From Diphasiastrum complanatum (Eukaryota; Streptophyta; Lycopodiopsida; Lycopodiales; Lycopodiaceae), in the NCBI GenBank assembly GCA_029204225.1, contig CM055102.1:34096585-34160584 (forward strand): 64,000 bases of DNA. Direction: 5' to 3'. The notes below the pieces were generated by a model. That model was not told the origin of the DNA and made no database searches. It worked only from the letters and a program-made list of their open reading frames with translations. The translations under genes were made by a program, and so were the position numbers. Below are positions 9,946 through 21,785 of the stretch, one piece after another; position 1 is the stretch's first letter; every line of letters begins with the position of its first letter.

Positions 9946-11728
9946 CCTCCATATTTGTTCTCAAGACTCCCTCAACAGTTTGACTGTCAGACAAATACAT
10001 GTTTGTGATTCCCGTGTATTTATGTGGATTGTGGGCCAATGCAAGTAAATATGCAACAACATGAATGGATCTAGATTAGCCATGGGATTTAGGGAGAGAT
10101 GGAATTAATCCAGCAATAATACCCCTGGCCGTTCTTTCAATTCTAACAAATTCAATTTGCTAGTCTGCTAATATCATTCAATTGATTTAATTGAGTATCA
10201 CTATAGGCGTCTATGACAAGCATGATGAATGTAAAATTTTAGACACCTATGACTTGGCATACAATCATTGATATGATATTCAACATAAATTAGTGAACGA
10301 TTGAACAGACTAAATTGATAGTTAAGATAGAGTAGACAATCAATACACACAACAATTGATGGAAAACATACCACACACACACACACAAGAAATATACTAT
10401 ATTGAACTACTTGAGTACATTAATGAGATCATGAATTCTTTGAGTATTGTAACATTGTGGTAGTCGAATAATTTTTAGAATAACTAAGCATTGTGCATTA
10501 TGATCATATTTTGCTCTCTCTTAAAGACAACCAATCTATAGGTCAATACATCTGATCTGCCTAGAATTTTTGTCTATATATTATATATATATATGAAGTC
10601 AAAGAGTTTATAAGCTATTCTTGTAAACTATGTTAAACTGAACTAAGTGTTTACGAGTTTAGGATGATCTAAGAGTAGTTTTTGCATTAGTTTAACTATG
10701 ATCTCGTTCATTTTTGTAATTGATGTCATGCTTGTGGTGAAATAAGATCATGGTCAAAATGAATTTCAATTCTCAAGGTCAAAATATAGTTTGACCCAGA
10801 CCAAGTAAAGGCTTGAGTATTGTAGACTATGTTAAATGCTTTTAATATTGTAGACTGTTCAAGTAGTTTCTACAAGAATGATTATATATACATGAACGGA
10901 AGTCCTCAAAAGATAAAATTGGTGTGTAGAACTCCATCACTCTCCCTTAAGCTTGTAGCTAAGAACCCGAATGACAATTAAGTATATTTACTAGGGTAAA
11001 ATGCTTATCCTTGGATAAGGGCTTTATTAACAGATCATAGCAAACATTTGTCAATGTGACAATAAATCATTTCAACCTCTCTATCTTTCACTTTTTCTAT
11101 TAGAAAAGGAAATTCAATTTCAATATATTTGGTCCTAGAGTGAAAACGCAAGGGGCAAATGACTTCAAACATCCATTGAGAGGTTTCTCTATGGTAATCA
11201 CTCTATTTTCGGGTCTCATACTTGCAGATACAATCAGGGTTCCCTTCATTTGTAGTCTATAGCCTTTCATTTGGATCAAAACGGACTTTGAACAAAAATT
11301 TTGTGGGTTTAGTGGGTCCCAACACTAAAACCACTATTGGCCAAGGCTTGGCAAGTGGGCCCCGCCATAGTACTATACATGTAGAGTAATAAGTGCGAGG
11401 ACACTAGCATCCTGCATGTGTAAGTCCAACCCAATGAGCACATTAATTAACTAGTTTAAGTTGACTTGGGCCCTAAGTGCATATGAAATAAGTTAAAAGG
11501 CCCAAAGTCTAAGTTATAAGGTGGAGTCAAAGTCAAATGGTGGTAGGTGGGGGGTGCTTCTTTGTGCACCACTAGATCTTTTGTGTTTCTTTGAAGGGCT
11601 AGGACTTCAATCCTTACCACTTTAAAGTAGCCAATAGGATGAATGGGGCAAGGGCCTCCCCAAGCATAAAAGGGCACCATTTGTACTCATTTGACATTCT
11701 CAATTCCAAGAAGAGACTCTACCGGTTT

Positions 11729-11732
<4 letters not shown>

Positions 11733-11800
<68 letters not shown>
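11733..11800. repeat. (TC)34 microsatellite
   Basis: A pure TC tract of 68 bases. The mirror tract, 18982-19075, is about 94 bases of GA, so the two arms differ by about 13 repeat units. Confidence 0.95.
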
Positions 11801-11802
<2 letters not shown>

Positions 11803-12263
11803 CTCCTCTTGCTTCTGTATGTATGCAAGTTGAGGCGAGGTTGCCGCTCCTAGCGACGATCCCGTACTACACACGACACACTACATGGCACCATCACTTG
11901 CCTTGCTCCATGGCATTTTTCTTTGCCTTTCTCTCCCTCTTCTTCTCTCTCACCCTTTCATCTCATAAAACAAATCAGATTTTGTGGCTTGTTAGTGTTA
12001 ATTGGGAGTAGACTTTTTGCATTTTTTTGCACGATTTTTTGCTTGTGTGGATTGTAGGGAGAAGATTAAGAGGCAAGAGGTAGCAGATCCAAGTACCCAA
12101 TCACTTCCACAAATCCATAAAACCCAAAAAACAAAACTAAAAATACCTCTATTTCTTGCAAAATGCGCAAAAAATGGCCAAAAAACACCTATCAAACCTA
12201 ATAACTTTCTGATCCTTCCAAACTAACTCTCACTGACTTGGCAGTACCTTTTGCTACATCAGC

Positions 12264-13057
12264 TGTTGGAAGTATTTCTAGTGAATGCGGTGGCTAGATC
12301 TACTTACGGGTGTAGTATAGGGATGTAGAGATTTGTCCACTTTTTAAGTTTCTACATAAGCTTCAACAGAAATATGGACAGGAATGAGAGCACTAAGGCT
12401 TACCCAACTAGTGCCCGATACGGAAATAAACTAATTAGTAACAACAATAAAAATCCTTGCTAAGGCTTACCCAACTAGCAAGGTGACTAGACTAATCCTA
12501 GATTAACACCCGAAGGGTAATAAAATGAGATTGCGGCTAATACTAAACAAATAAGCAATAATGAATATGCCACAATAAAACCGATGAAAAGGAGGCAAGA
12601 GGAGGCCCGAGCACCTTCCCTCAAGCTATGCACCTTTCCAAGGGAAACACAAATAAAATAGAATGATATTTCTCCAAAATAGAGAGCAAGATAGCTTAAT
12701 CTCAAAAGTGTTATTTACAATGCAAATACCTCTCCTTTTATGGCAAGGAGGGTATTCCATTAGTGTCTACTAACTTATGGGACTAATTTGTTGCTAGCCT
12801 TTCTAGAACTTCTAACTTAGGATTTAGAACTTCAATTTTCTTAACTTAGGACAACTTAAGATAAATATCTCTAATCTTAAGTTTCCTAAGTCTAAGTTCT
12901 AAATCTATGTTTAAGCTATTTTATTATTATTTAAGCTTCTACTCATGGACTTACAAAACACATGCCATGGCTTGAAGTTTATTGACAGATACTCATACGT
13001 GGTATGCCATGGTTTTTTATTATTTTTTATTTTCTCTGTGTTAGCATAGTTGCTAAC
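12264..13057 (-). repeat. LTR of the pol-less element, inverted copy
   Basis: Reverse complement of the LTR at 17694-18501. It starts on the minus strand with TGTTAGCA and ends with TTCCAACA. The AGAAGGGGGA polypurine tract lies just inside at about 13061-13070. It is 14 bases shorter than its mirror because of small indels. Confidence 0.7.
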
Positions 13058-14592
13058 ATTATCCCCCTTCTTATTGAATTGGTGGTCCCACACCAGTCGA
13101 CGCCTTTTCGTCCTGGATTTTTTGTGCTTCTTGGAGGCGAGACTGTTGCTGTCGGGAGTGGTAAATGGTCGTCCCGATGCCCTCCATCATTTGCCACCGT
13201 AATTTGTTCAGGAAGGGCATGAGTTTGTAATAATAGAGCATACCCTAGAGAAAGTTATGGATTTTCCATAGCTCCACCATATGCAAGACGGAAGTAAGTG
13301 CAGCGTGATAATAGAGCCTTGCAACGTTGATATGGCCGTCTTCCGTGCGCAAGGGTTTATTGATGTCAAAGCAATTGGGGGTAACCCTCGATCCCAAAAA
13401 CCTCTAAGTTCTGCCAGAAATGTCACCAGGCCGCAATTATCCGCAAAATATCTGACATCGCGATCAGGATTGCCATGGTGCTTCTGGTAGAAGACTCGGC
13501 AGTTGGTGACCATGTCTTTGGCTAAGTTGCCGGTATCGACTCCTGTGAGCTTAGGACAAAAGATTCTACTCTTGACATTGGTGGCAGGAAACGGTTCTCG
13601 CCTCGCTACTGGATAGTAATAAGGATTGGTGCGCATGTAGGAGGGAGCTTCGAGATACCGTGCCATCGATGTCTTACTTTGCAGGAAGAGCTGATGGCGC
13701 TAGAGAGGTTGTGGATCCAGGAGTTTGACTACTGCTTTATGTGTTTGACATTGGTCCAAATATGGTAGTATGTAGCCACCTCGCTCTTTCATTATTGGGT
13801 ACTTCTTTGCAAACTCTTGAGAGACGCGCAACCCCTTGCTTGGTTCTGTGGGCGTGATTCTGTGCTGGATGGTGGGGGCTTTAGAGGCAATCTCGTGTGC
13901 GGTTTGTGGATCGGGATTAGGAGATAGAGGAGGCGAGAGGTTAGCTTCTGCAATTCGTTGTGATTCAGGGGAAAAGTGTTGTGGAATGAAGGTGGGGTTA
14001 GTGGTGTCGAGGGGGCTAGAAGCGGTGGAAGGGAAAAGAAAATGTTGGGAGCTGGTACCCCCAGAGTTGGTGTTTGAGCTCCTTGCCCCAGGGGTTGGCT
14101 TTGAAATGCGGAGCCTTGAGTTGTAGGAGGAGGCTGTTGAAATCATGCGCCATCTCCACCATCAGGTCCATCAAAGTGGTGCTCCGAATCATGAAATTGG
14201 GTGTGCTCTGCATGAACCGACGGTGTCGACTGGGCAGCAACCTTTAAGCGTTCTTCCAGGGTGGCTATGTGCTGGTTTAGGGCCTCAACGGAAGCAATGT
14301 ATGATTGTTGTAATTTTGCGTGTTGCTCTGTCGTGGCTTTCAGCATTTGGGCCAGCGTTTGATAGGCCACCACTGGAATGGCAATTCTCTCAAGGATAGT
14401 TGGTGGTGCGAAGTCGTTGAAGTCCACCATTTCCAACTGTTCCTTCATAGCGGAACATGTTGCTTGTGAATCTGCTACAGCCTCATCCTTCTCGGCTTTG
14501 AGGGTATCGATGGCTTGCTGCATGTTGGATACCTTCAATTGGAGCTGGTTCTGGAAATGGATTAGCATCTACTGCTATTGTTGATTGTAATT
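13058..14592 (-). pseudogene. Truncated inverted copy of the pol-less element internal region
   Basis: Carries the same set of frames as 16160-17693 on the minus strand: 14143-14568 (coiled-coil-like), 13700-14146 (Pro/Ser-rich) and 13208-13666. The ATGA overlap between the first two frames is preserved. It stops at 14592, where the palindrome spacer begins, so the element's 5' portion is not duplicated. No known domain was recognised. Confidence 0.7.
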
Positions 14593-14830
14593 CGCAGACA
14601 ATTCGTGGGAGCTCAAATTGATCCTCACGATTTCTCTATTACCTTTGTAAATTCTGATCAGATACATCTTTGCACTATCAGACATTTTCCCTCTTATGGC
14701 CAACACAAATCACTTACAGGAATTTGTGGGCCCTCAGAATGATGCCTTAAAATTCGCGACCATCATTACCAAATCATGGACACTGAGGACGAATTCTGGG
14801 TGAAGTTGCGAATTCCTGCCCAAAAACGTC

Positions 14831-14838
14831 TATATATA
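14831..14838 (+). promoter_or_regulatory. TATA box
   Basis: TATATATA lies 111 bases upstream of the first ATG of the pol-less element (14949). Its position outside a recognisable LTR is unusual for a retroelement and could mean that the segment was captured or belongs to a gene. Confidence 0.5.
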
Positions 14839-14864
14839 GGTCTCCACCCTTTCTCCACGAGTTC

Positions 14865-14938
14865 ATTTTAGATTGCTGCTCTCGAGTTCATGCCAAATTT
14901 TTTTCAAAATTTTCAAAATTCTCAGAGCAATCTAAAAT
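14865..14938 (+). other. Perfect 13-bp inverted repeat in the 5' leader
   Basis: ATTTTAGATTGCT at 14865-14877 is exactly complementary to AGCAATCTAAAAT at 14926-14938, with a 48-base AT-rich loop. The hairpin ends 10 bases before the ATG at 14949 and would sit in the transcript leader. Confidence 0.8.
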
Positions 14939-14948
14939 CACTACTACC

Positions 14949-17691
14949 ATGGCTTCTCGTGATGCCTCACTAAGCTTGCACCGCCGTAAACCCCCTCGTC
15001 CTTATTCAGGGGATATAATCATGATCTCTCTTAAGAATTACACTGAGCAGCTCACACTGGCCAAGGACATCCTCACCAATCTTGGTTTTGATCTAACACT
15101 TTTCCGAGACCAGCAGAGCGAGAGCCTTATCCGAGCAACCTACTCGACCTATTCGAATGAGTTAAGCCCGCAAATCAACTACCAAATGTGGGTATCTCCT
15201 CCACATGTTGGTCAACAAGCAATTGGGGTCTAAGGCGGCTGTTGCCATCAAGGATCTGGATGTTGTTCATCCAAGCACTAAAAAGCAAGCCACCCCCCAA
15301 CCGAAAACAGAACCAGTCTCACCAGCCCCACCTACTAAGAAGCAAAAAGGAAAGGCAGTCAGTACCGAAGCAAATGTCCCACATGACCTTCTATCCAGCG
15401 ACATCGGGGTAGAATATGCTAAATCCGGAGGGAGTCTTAAACCATCTCAGGTCCCAAAGGAGGTCCTAGAGCAGCAGGCGGCCTTACGTCACCAGGCCCA
15501 ACAACGCTGACAAGAAGTAGCAGCAGCAGGCAGGCAGCTCCGGAATGGCAAGCACTTCTGGCTCTAATCCTATGGGCGTGATTTCGTCCACAGAGGCAAT
15601 CTCCTCTCCATCACTTGCTCTCACAATCCCACCACCACCCCTACCATTTACTGTCACCTCCACACCCTCACTAACTCTCAACATGGGCTCCCCTTCCACA
15701 CTTCCACAAAAGCCCTCGACTGTACAAATCTCCATCCTACTTGACTCCACAGTCAATGTAGATGATTTTGCCTTACAATTACTAATTGCACTCCCATCAA
15801 CCACTGTCACCACTAACCCAATCCCACAATCTCCGCCACGTAGTCTCTCCCCACCCCTCAATCCACAATCACCCCTCCCTATCTTTCCTACACCTCCTTG
15901 ATTTTCTACCATTTAACCCCATGCCATATCCTAACTACACATGCAACCTCCTTGACATTGGTCCTTGGGAGCAGCTACCCCTTACAGCCCAAAAAGTGTA
16001 TGGTTGGTGAATGAGCTCCAATATAATATATTCGGCACCCTAGGGGGACAACACACTATGCGACAATTCGACGATCGTGCTATGGCGGGCCTTCAGAAAG
16101 AAAAAGCAAGGCTAGAGGAGGAAACCAAACAACAACAGCTGCAAATCCAAAACCTCACAAATTACAATCAACAATAGCAGTAGATGCTAATCCATTTCCA
16201 GAACCAGCTCCAACTGAAGGTATCCAACATGCAGCAAACCATCGATACCCTCAAAGCCGAGAAGGATGAGGCTGTAGCAGATTCACAAGCAACATGTTCC
16301 GCTATGAAGGAACAGTTGGAAATGGTGGACTTCAACGACTTCGCACCACCAACTATCCCTGAGCGAATTGCCATTCCAGTGGTGGCCTATCAAACACTGG
16401 CCCAAATGCTGAAAGCCACAATGGAGCAACACACAAAATTACAACAATCATACATTGCTTCCGTTGAGGCCCTAAACCAGCACATAGCCACCGTGGAAGA
16501 ACGCTTAAAGGCTGCTGCCCAGTCGACACCGTCAGTTCATGCAGAGCACACCCGATTTCATGATTCGGGGCACCACTTTGATGGACCTGATAGTGGAGAT
16601 GGCGCATGATTTCAACAGCCTCCTCCTACAACTCAAGGCTCCACATTTCAAAGCCAACCCCTGGGGCAAGGAGTTCAAACACCAACTCTGGGGGTACCAG
16701 CTCCCAGCATTTTCTTTTCCCTTCCACCGCTTCTAGCCCCCTCGACACCACTAACTCCACCTTCATTCCACAACACTTTTCCCCTGAATCACAACGAATT
16801 GCAGAAGCTAACCTCTCGCCTCCTCTATCTCCTGATCCCAATCCACAAACCGCACACGAGATTACCTCTGAAGCCCCCACCATCCAGCACAGAATCACGG
16901 CCATAGAACCAAGCAAGGAGTTGCGCATCTCTCAGGAGTTTGCAAAGAAGTACCCAGTAACGAAAGAGCGAGGTGACTACATACTGCCATATTTGGACCA
17001 ATGTCAAACACATAAAGCAGTAGTCAAATTCCTGGATCCACAACCTCTCTAGCGCCATCAGCTCTTCCTGCAAAGTAAGACCTCGATGGCACGGTATCTC
17101 GAAGCTCCCTCCTACATGCGCACCAATCCTTATTACTATCCAGTAGCGAGGCGAGAACCATTTCCTGCCACCAAGGTCAAGAACAGAATCTTTTGTCCTA
17201 AGCTCACAGGAGTCGATACCGGCAACTTAGCCAAAGACATGATCACCAACTACCGAGTCTTCTACCAGAAGCACCATGGCAATCCTGATCGTGATGTCAG
17301 ATATTTTGCAGATAATTGCGGCCTGGTGACATTTCTGGCAGAACTCAGAGGTTTTTGGGATCGAGGGTTACCCCCAATTGCTTTGACATCAATAAACCCT
17401 TGCGCACGCAAGACGACCATATCAACGTTGCAAGGCTCTATTATCGCGCTGCACTTACTTCCACCTTGCATATGGTGGAGCTATGGAAAACCTATAACTT
17501 TCTCTAGGGTATGCTCTATTATTACAAACCCATGCCCTTCCTGAACAAATTACGGTGGAAAATGATGGAGGGCATCGGGACGACCATCTACCACTCCCGA
17601 CAGCAACAGTCTCGCCTCCAAGAAGCACAAAAAATCCAGGACGAAAAGGCGTCGACTGGTGTGGGACCACCAATTCAATAAGAAGGGGGAT
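14949..17691 (+). pseudogene. Internal ORF series of a pol-less LTR element
   Basis: From MASRDASLSLHRRKPPRP at 14949 a chain of frames runs to the polypurine tract: 14949-15233, 15205-15510 (Lys/Pro-rich), 15545-15901 (Pro/Ser/Thr-rich), 15965-16609, 16606-17052 and 17086-17680. The 15965 and 16184 frames are the same frame, separated by two TAG codons in a Gln-rich stretch, as expected from C-to-T decay of CAG. The region 15965-16600 is rich in Glu, Lys, Gln and Leu and is predicted to form a coiled coil. There is no recognisable gag, protease, RT, RNase H or integrase. The function is unknown. It could be a LARD-type non-autonomous element or a captured gene. Confidence 0.55.
17681..17690 (+). 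other. Polypurine tract
   Basis: AGAAGGGGGA directly precedes TAA and the LTR start at 17694, the usual place for plus-strand priming of an LTR element. Confidence 0.75.
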
Positions 17692-17693
17692 AA

Positions 17694-18501
17694 TGTTAGC
17701 AACTATGCTAACACGGAGAAAATAAAAAAATTATAAAAAACCATGGCATGTGTTTTGTAAGACCACGTATGAGTATCTGTCAATAAACTTCAAGCCATGG
17801 CATGTGTTTTGTAAGTCCATGAGTAGAAGCTTAAATAATAATAAAATAACTTAAACATAGATTTAGAACTTAGACTTAGGAAACTTAAGATTAGAGATAT
17901 TTATCTTAAGTTGTCCTAAGTTAAGAAAATTGAAGTTCTAAATCCTAAGTTAGAAGTTCTAGAAAGGCTAGCAACAAATTAGTCCCATAAGTTAGTAGAC
18001 ACTTATGGAATACCCTCCTTGCCATAAAAGGAGAGGTATTTGCATTGTAAATAACACTTTTGAGATTAAGCTATCTTGCTCTCTATTTTGGAGAAATATC
18101 ATTCTATTTCATTTGTGTTTCCCTTGGAAAGGTGCATAACTTGAGGGAAGGTGCTCGGGCCTCCTCTTGCCTCCTTTTCATCAGTTTTATTGTGGCATGT
18201 TCATTATTGCTTATTTGTTTAGTATTAGCCGCAATCTCATTTTATTACCCTTCGGGTGTTAATCTAGGATTAGTCTAGTCACCTTGCTAGTTGGGTAAGC
18301 CTTAGCAAGGATTTTTATTGTTGTTACTAATTAGTTTATTTCCGTATCGGGCACTAGTTGGGTAAGCCTTAGTGCTCTCATTCCTGTCCATATTTCTGTT
18401 GAAGCTTATGTAGAAACTTAAAAAGTGGACAAATCTCTACATCCCTATACTACACCCGTAAGTAGATCTAGCCACCGCATTCACTAGAAATACTTCCAAC
18501 A
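17694..18501 (+). repeat. Candidate 3' LTR of the pol-less element
   Basis: Begins TGTTAGCA immediately after the polypurine tract and plausibly ends TTCCAACA, giving the TG...CA ends. The first 20 bases form an 8-bp inverted repeat, TGTTAGCA and TGCTAACA around ACTA. A CATAAAAGG TATA-like box lies near 18024. The 5' LTR is not in the window, so the 3' boundary and the target-site duplication cannot be confirmed. Confidence 0.6.
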
Positions 18502-18979
18502 GCTGATGTAGCAAAAGGTACTGCCAAGTCAGTGAGAGTTAGTTTGGAAGGATCAGAAAGTTATTAGGTTTGATAGGTGTTTTTTGGCCATTTTTTGCGC
18601 ATTTTGCAAGAAATAGAGGTATTTTTAGTTTTTTTTTTTGGGTTTTATGGATTTGTGGAAGTGATTGGGTACTTGGATCTGCTACCTCTTGCCTCTTAAT
18701 CTTCTCCCTACAATCCACACAAGCAAAAAATCGTGCAAAAAAATGCAAAAAGTCTACTCCCAATTAACACTAACAGGCCACAAAATCTGATTTGTTTTAT
18801 GAGATGAAAGGGTGAGAGAGAAGAAGAGGGAGAGAAAGGCAAAGAAAAATGCTATGCAGCAAGGCAAGTGATGGTGCTCCTCAAAGATGGTGCCAATGTA
18901 GTGTGTCGTGTGTAGTACGGGATCGTCGCTAGGAGCGGCAACCTCGCCTCAACCTGCATACATAAAGAAGGATGAGGAG

Positions 18980-19079
<100 letters not shown>

Positions 19080-21094
19080 AAACCGGTAGAGTCTCTTCTT
19101 GGAATTGAGAATGTCAAATGAGTACAAATGGTGCCCTTTTATGCTTGGGGAGGCCCTTGCTCCATTCATCCTATTGGCTACTTTAAAGTGGTAAGGATTG
19201 AAATTCTAGCCCTTCAAAGAAACACAAAAGATCTAGTGGTGCACAAAGAGGCACCCCCCACCTACTACCATTTGACTTTGACTCCACCTTATAACCTAGA
19301 CTTTGGGCCTTTTAACTTATTTTATATGCACTTAGGGCCCAAGTCAACTTAAACTAGTTAATGTGCTCATTGGGTTGGACTTACACATGCAGGATGCTAG
19401 TGTCCTCGCACTTATTACTCTACATGTATAGTACTATGGCGGGGCCCACTTGCCAAGCCTTGGCCAATAGTGGTTTTAGTGTTGGGACCCACTAAACCCA
19501 CAAAATTTTTGTTTAAAGTCCGTTTTGATCCAAATGAAAGGCTATAGACTACAAATGAAGGGAACCCTGATTGTATCTGCAAGTATGAGACCGGAAAATA
19601 GAGTGATTACCATAGAGATACCTCTCAATGGATGTTTGAAGTCATTTGCCCCTTGCGTTTTCACTCTAGAACCATATATATTGAAATTGAATTTCCTTTT
19701 CTAATAGAAAAAGTGAAAGATAGAGAGGTTGAAATGATTTATTGTCACATTGACAAATGTTTGCTATGATCTGTTAATAAAGCCCTTATCCAAGGATAAG
19801 CATTTTACCCTAGTAAATATACTTAATTGTCATTCGGGTTCTTAGCTACAAGCTTAAGGGAGAGTGATGGAGTTCTACACACCAATTTTATCTTTTGAGG
19901 ACTTCCGTTCATGTATATATAATCATTCTTGTAGAAACTACTTGAACAATCTACAATATTAAAAGCATTTAACATAGTCTACAATACTCAAGCCTTTACT
20001 TAGTCTGGGTCAAACTATATTTTGACCTTGAGAATTGAAATTCATTTTGACCATGATCTTATTTCACCACAAGCATGACATCAATTACAAAAATGAACGA
20101 GATCATAGTTAAACTAATGCAAAAACTACTCTTAGATCATCCTAAACTCGTAAACACTTAGTTCAGTTTAACATAGTTTACAAGAATAGCTTATAAACTC
20201 TTTGACTTCATATATATATATAATATATAGACAAAAATTCTAGGCAGATCAGATGTATTGACCTATAGATTGGTTGTCTTTAAGAGAGAGCAAAATATGA
20301 TCATAATGCACAATGCTTAGTTATTCTAAAAATTATTCGACTACCACAATGTTACAATACTCAAAGAATTCATGATCTCATTAATGTACTCAAGTAGTTC
20401 AATATAGTATATTTCTTGTGTGTGTGTGTGTGTGGTATGTTTTGCATCAATTGTTGTGTGTATTGATTGTCTACTCTATCTTACCTATCAATTTAGTCTG
20501 CTCAATTGTTCACTAATTTATGTTGAATATCATATCAATGATTGTATGCCAAGTCATAGATGTCTAAAATTTTACATTCATCATGATTGTAATAGACGCC
20601 TATAGTGATACTCAATTTTTTGATATTAGCAGACTAGCAAAATTGAATGTGTTAGAATTAAAAGAACGACCAGGGGTATAATTGCTGGATTAATTCCATC
20701 TCTCCCTAAATCCCATGGCTAATCTAGATCCATTCATGTTGTTGCATATTTACTTGCATTGTCCCACAATCCACATAAATACACGAGAATCACAAACATG
20801 TATTTGTTTGACAGTCAAACTGTTGAGGGAGTCTTGACAACAAATATGGAGGCTCAAACGATCATCGACAAATTGTTGTTTGTTTCGACTCCAGCTCGAA
20901 TAAACAATTGTCGATGGTTTCGACTCCAACTCGGATCGACAAATTGTCGACTATCGACTCAACTCCATCTTGAATCGACAAAATTGTTGACTATTTCGAC
21001 TAGCATGATACCACTTTAAATAAAGCTAGTTATCTATATGAACTAGCTACTGCACTATGCAAACTAATGTGACAATGATTGCAGCTATGAGCAC

Positions 21095-21242
21095 TTCTCG
21101 TAAGGAACACGTAAAGAGCCGACAAATAACTCGTAAAGAATTGGTAAGAGAAACTCGTAAAAGGCCCATAAGTAAATCTCTTACGAGCCATTACGGTCAC
21201 TGCCCATAAGAGAACCGCAAGAAAACCCTCTTACGAGGTATT
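21095..21242. repeat. CTCGTAA / TTACGAG cluster, right-arm copy
   Basis: Three CTCGTAA heptamers are followed by two TTACGAG heptamers, with additional CGTAA variants. It mirrors 9559-9705. Confidence 0.7.
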
Positions 21243-21785
21243 ATGCTCAGATTACGACCTAGGAGCAATTATCATAAGACAATGTCTCTAACGAATATCC
21301 TACAGACAATATGGCAGACATTGACATGCAACTGCAATAAAGCTCATGTCCGACATTAGGAGCTAATCATTTCTTTTAGTTATGCCTTGTAATTAAATTG
21401 TACACATATAAATAAGGCACATAGATGCAAAATGTATATACGTTGACATATTGAATGCCTTGTACACTATATTGCATTCTAATCAAGCTATTTCAAGAGA
21501 AATTGTTTTGTGTCATTGTGCAATTTTATGTTATGTTTGATGTTGCAAGATTTTTTCAAAGTTTTAATCAAGTAGAGCTCATAGATTTATTCTGAGCTTG
21601 AATCTAATAGGTGTAGTTCAACACAATGAGGAAATAGATCGTTTCATTTTTCCAACAATAATCGTCTCAATTCTTTCTTCTTGGGGCAAGCAATTTCTGT
21701 ATTCAAGTATGTTAGAAAGTCGAATCTATGTTGATGTTCGGGCTTCCTCCCCCCAACAGATATGTCGTTTGATGATAAATTATGC

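Larger units (their letters stand above)
8924..12263. repeat. Inverted copy of the flank at 18502-21785
   Basis: No host gene is seen. It contains an LTR-like AT-rich stretch (mirror TATA at about 21403), the CTCGTAA cluster, the degenerate CGACAATT repeats, a TATA-like CATAAAAGG near 11665 and a (TC)n tract. A segment of roughly 90 bases at about 9160-9250 has no counterpart in the right arm. Most of it looks like LTR or flank sequence of unidentified retroelements. Confidence 0.7.
1..14592. repeat. Left arm of a giant imperfect palindrome
   Basis: Read in reverse complement, this stretch matches 16160-47406 feature by feature: base 1 pairs with 47406, 2949 with 43604, 6676 with 32418, 8923 with 30172, 8924 with 21785 and 14592 with 16160. 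Homology is already present at base 1, so the arm continues upstream of the window. Compared with the right arm it lacks 21786-30171, about 1.9 kb of the gypsy RT/RNase H region, 851 bp equivalent to 45005-45855, and the LTR element at 34419-39991. The arms differ by a few percent with scattered substitutions, so they are not identical copies of one read. The pairing is directly visible; a single-event origin is inferred. Confidence 0.93.
14593..16159 (+). other. Single-copy spacer at the palindrome centre
   Basis: This 1567-bp segment is contiguous with the right arm and holds the 5' internal part of the element that continues to 17693. It has no inverted partner. Left of 14593 the sequence turns into the inverted copy, so any 5' LTR of this element has been replaced. 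Confidence 0.85.

Noticed and set aside
11639-12011. Leu/Ser repeat protein
   Set aside because: It is translation of the (TC)n microsatellite, which changes length and frame between the arms.
12228-12320. hAT transposase C-terminal motif on the plus strand (LTDLAVPFATSAVG)
   Set aside because: Only a short superficial resemblance. The expected SERxFS block is absent, and the sequence overlaps the presumed LTR end.
13004-13222. Plus-strand frames in 13000-14600
   Set aside because: They are antisense shadows of the inverted pol-less element copy.
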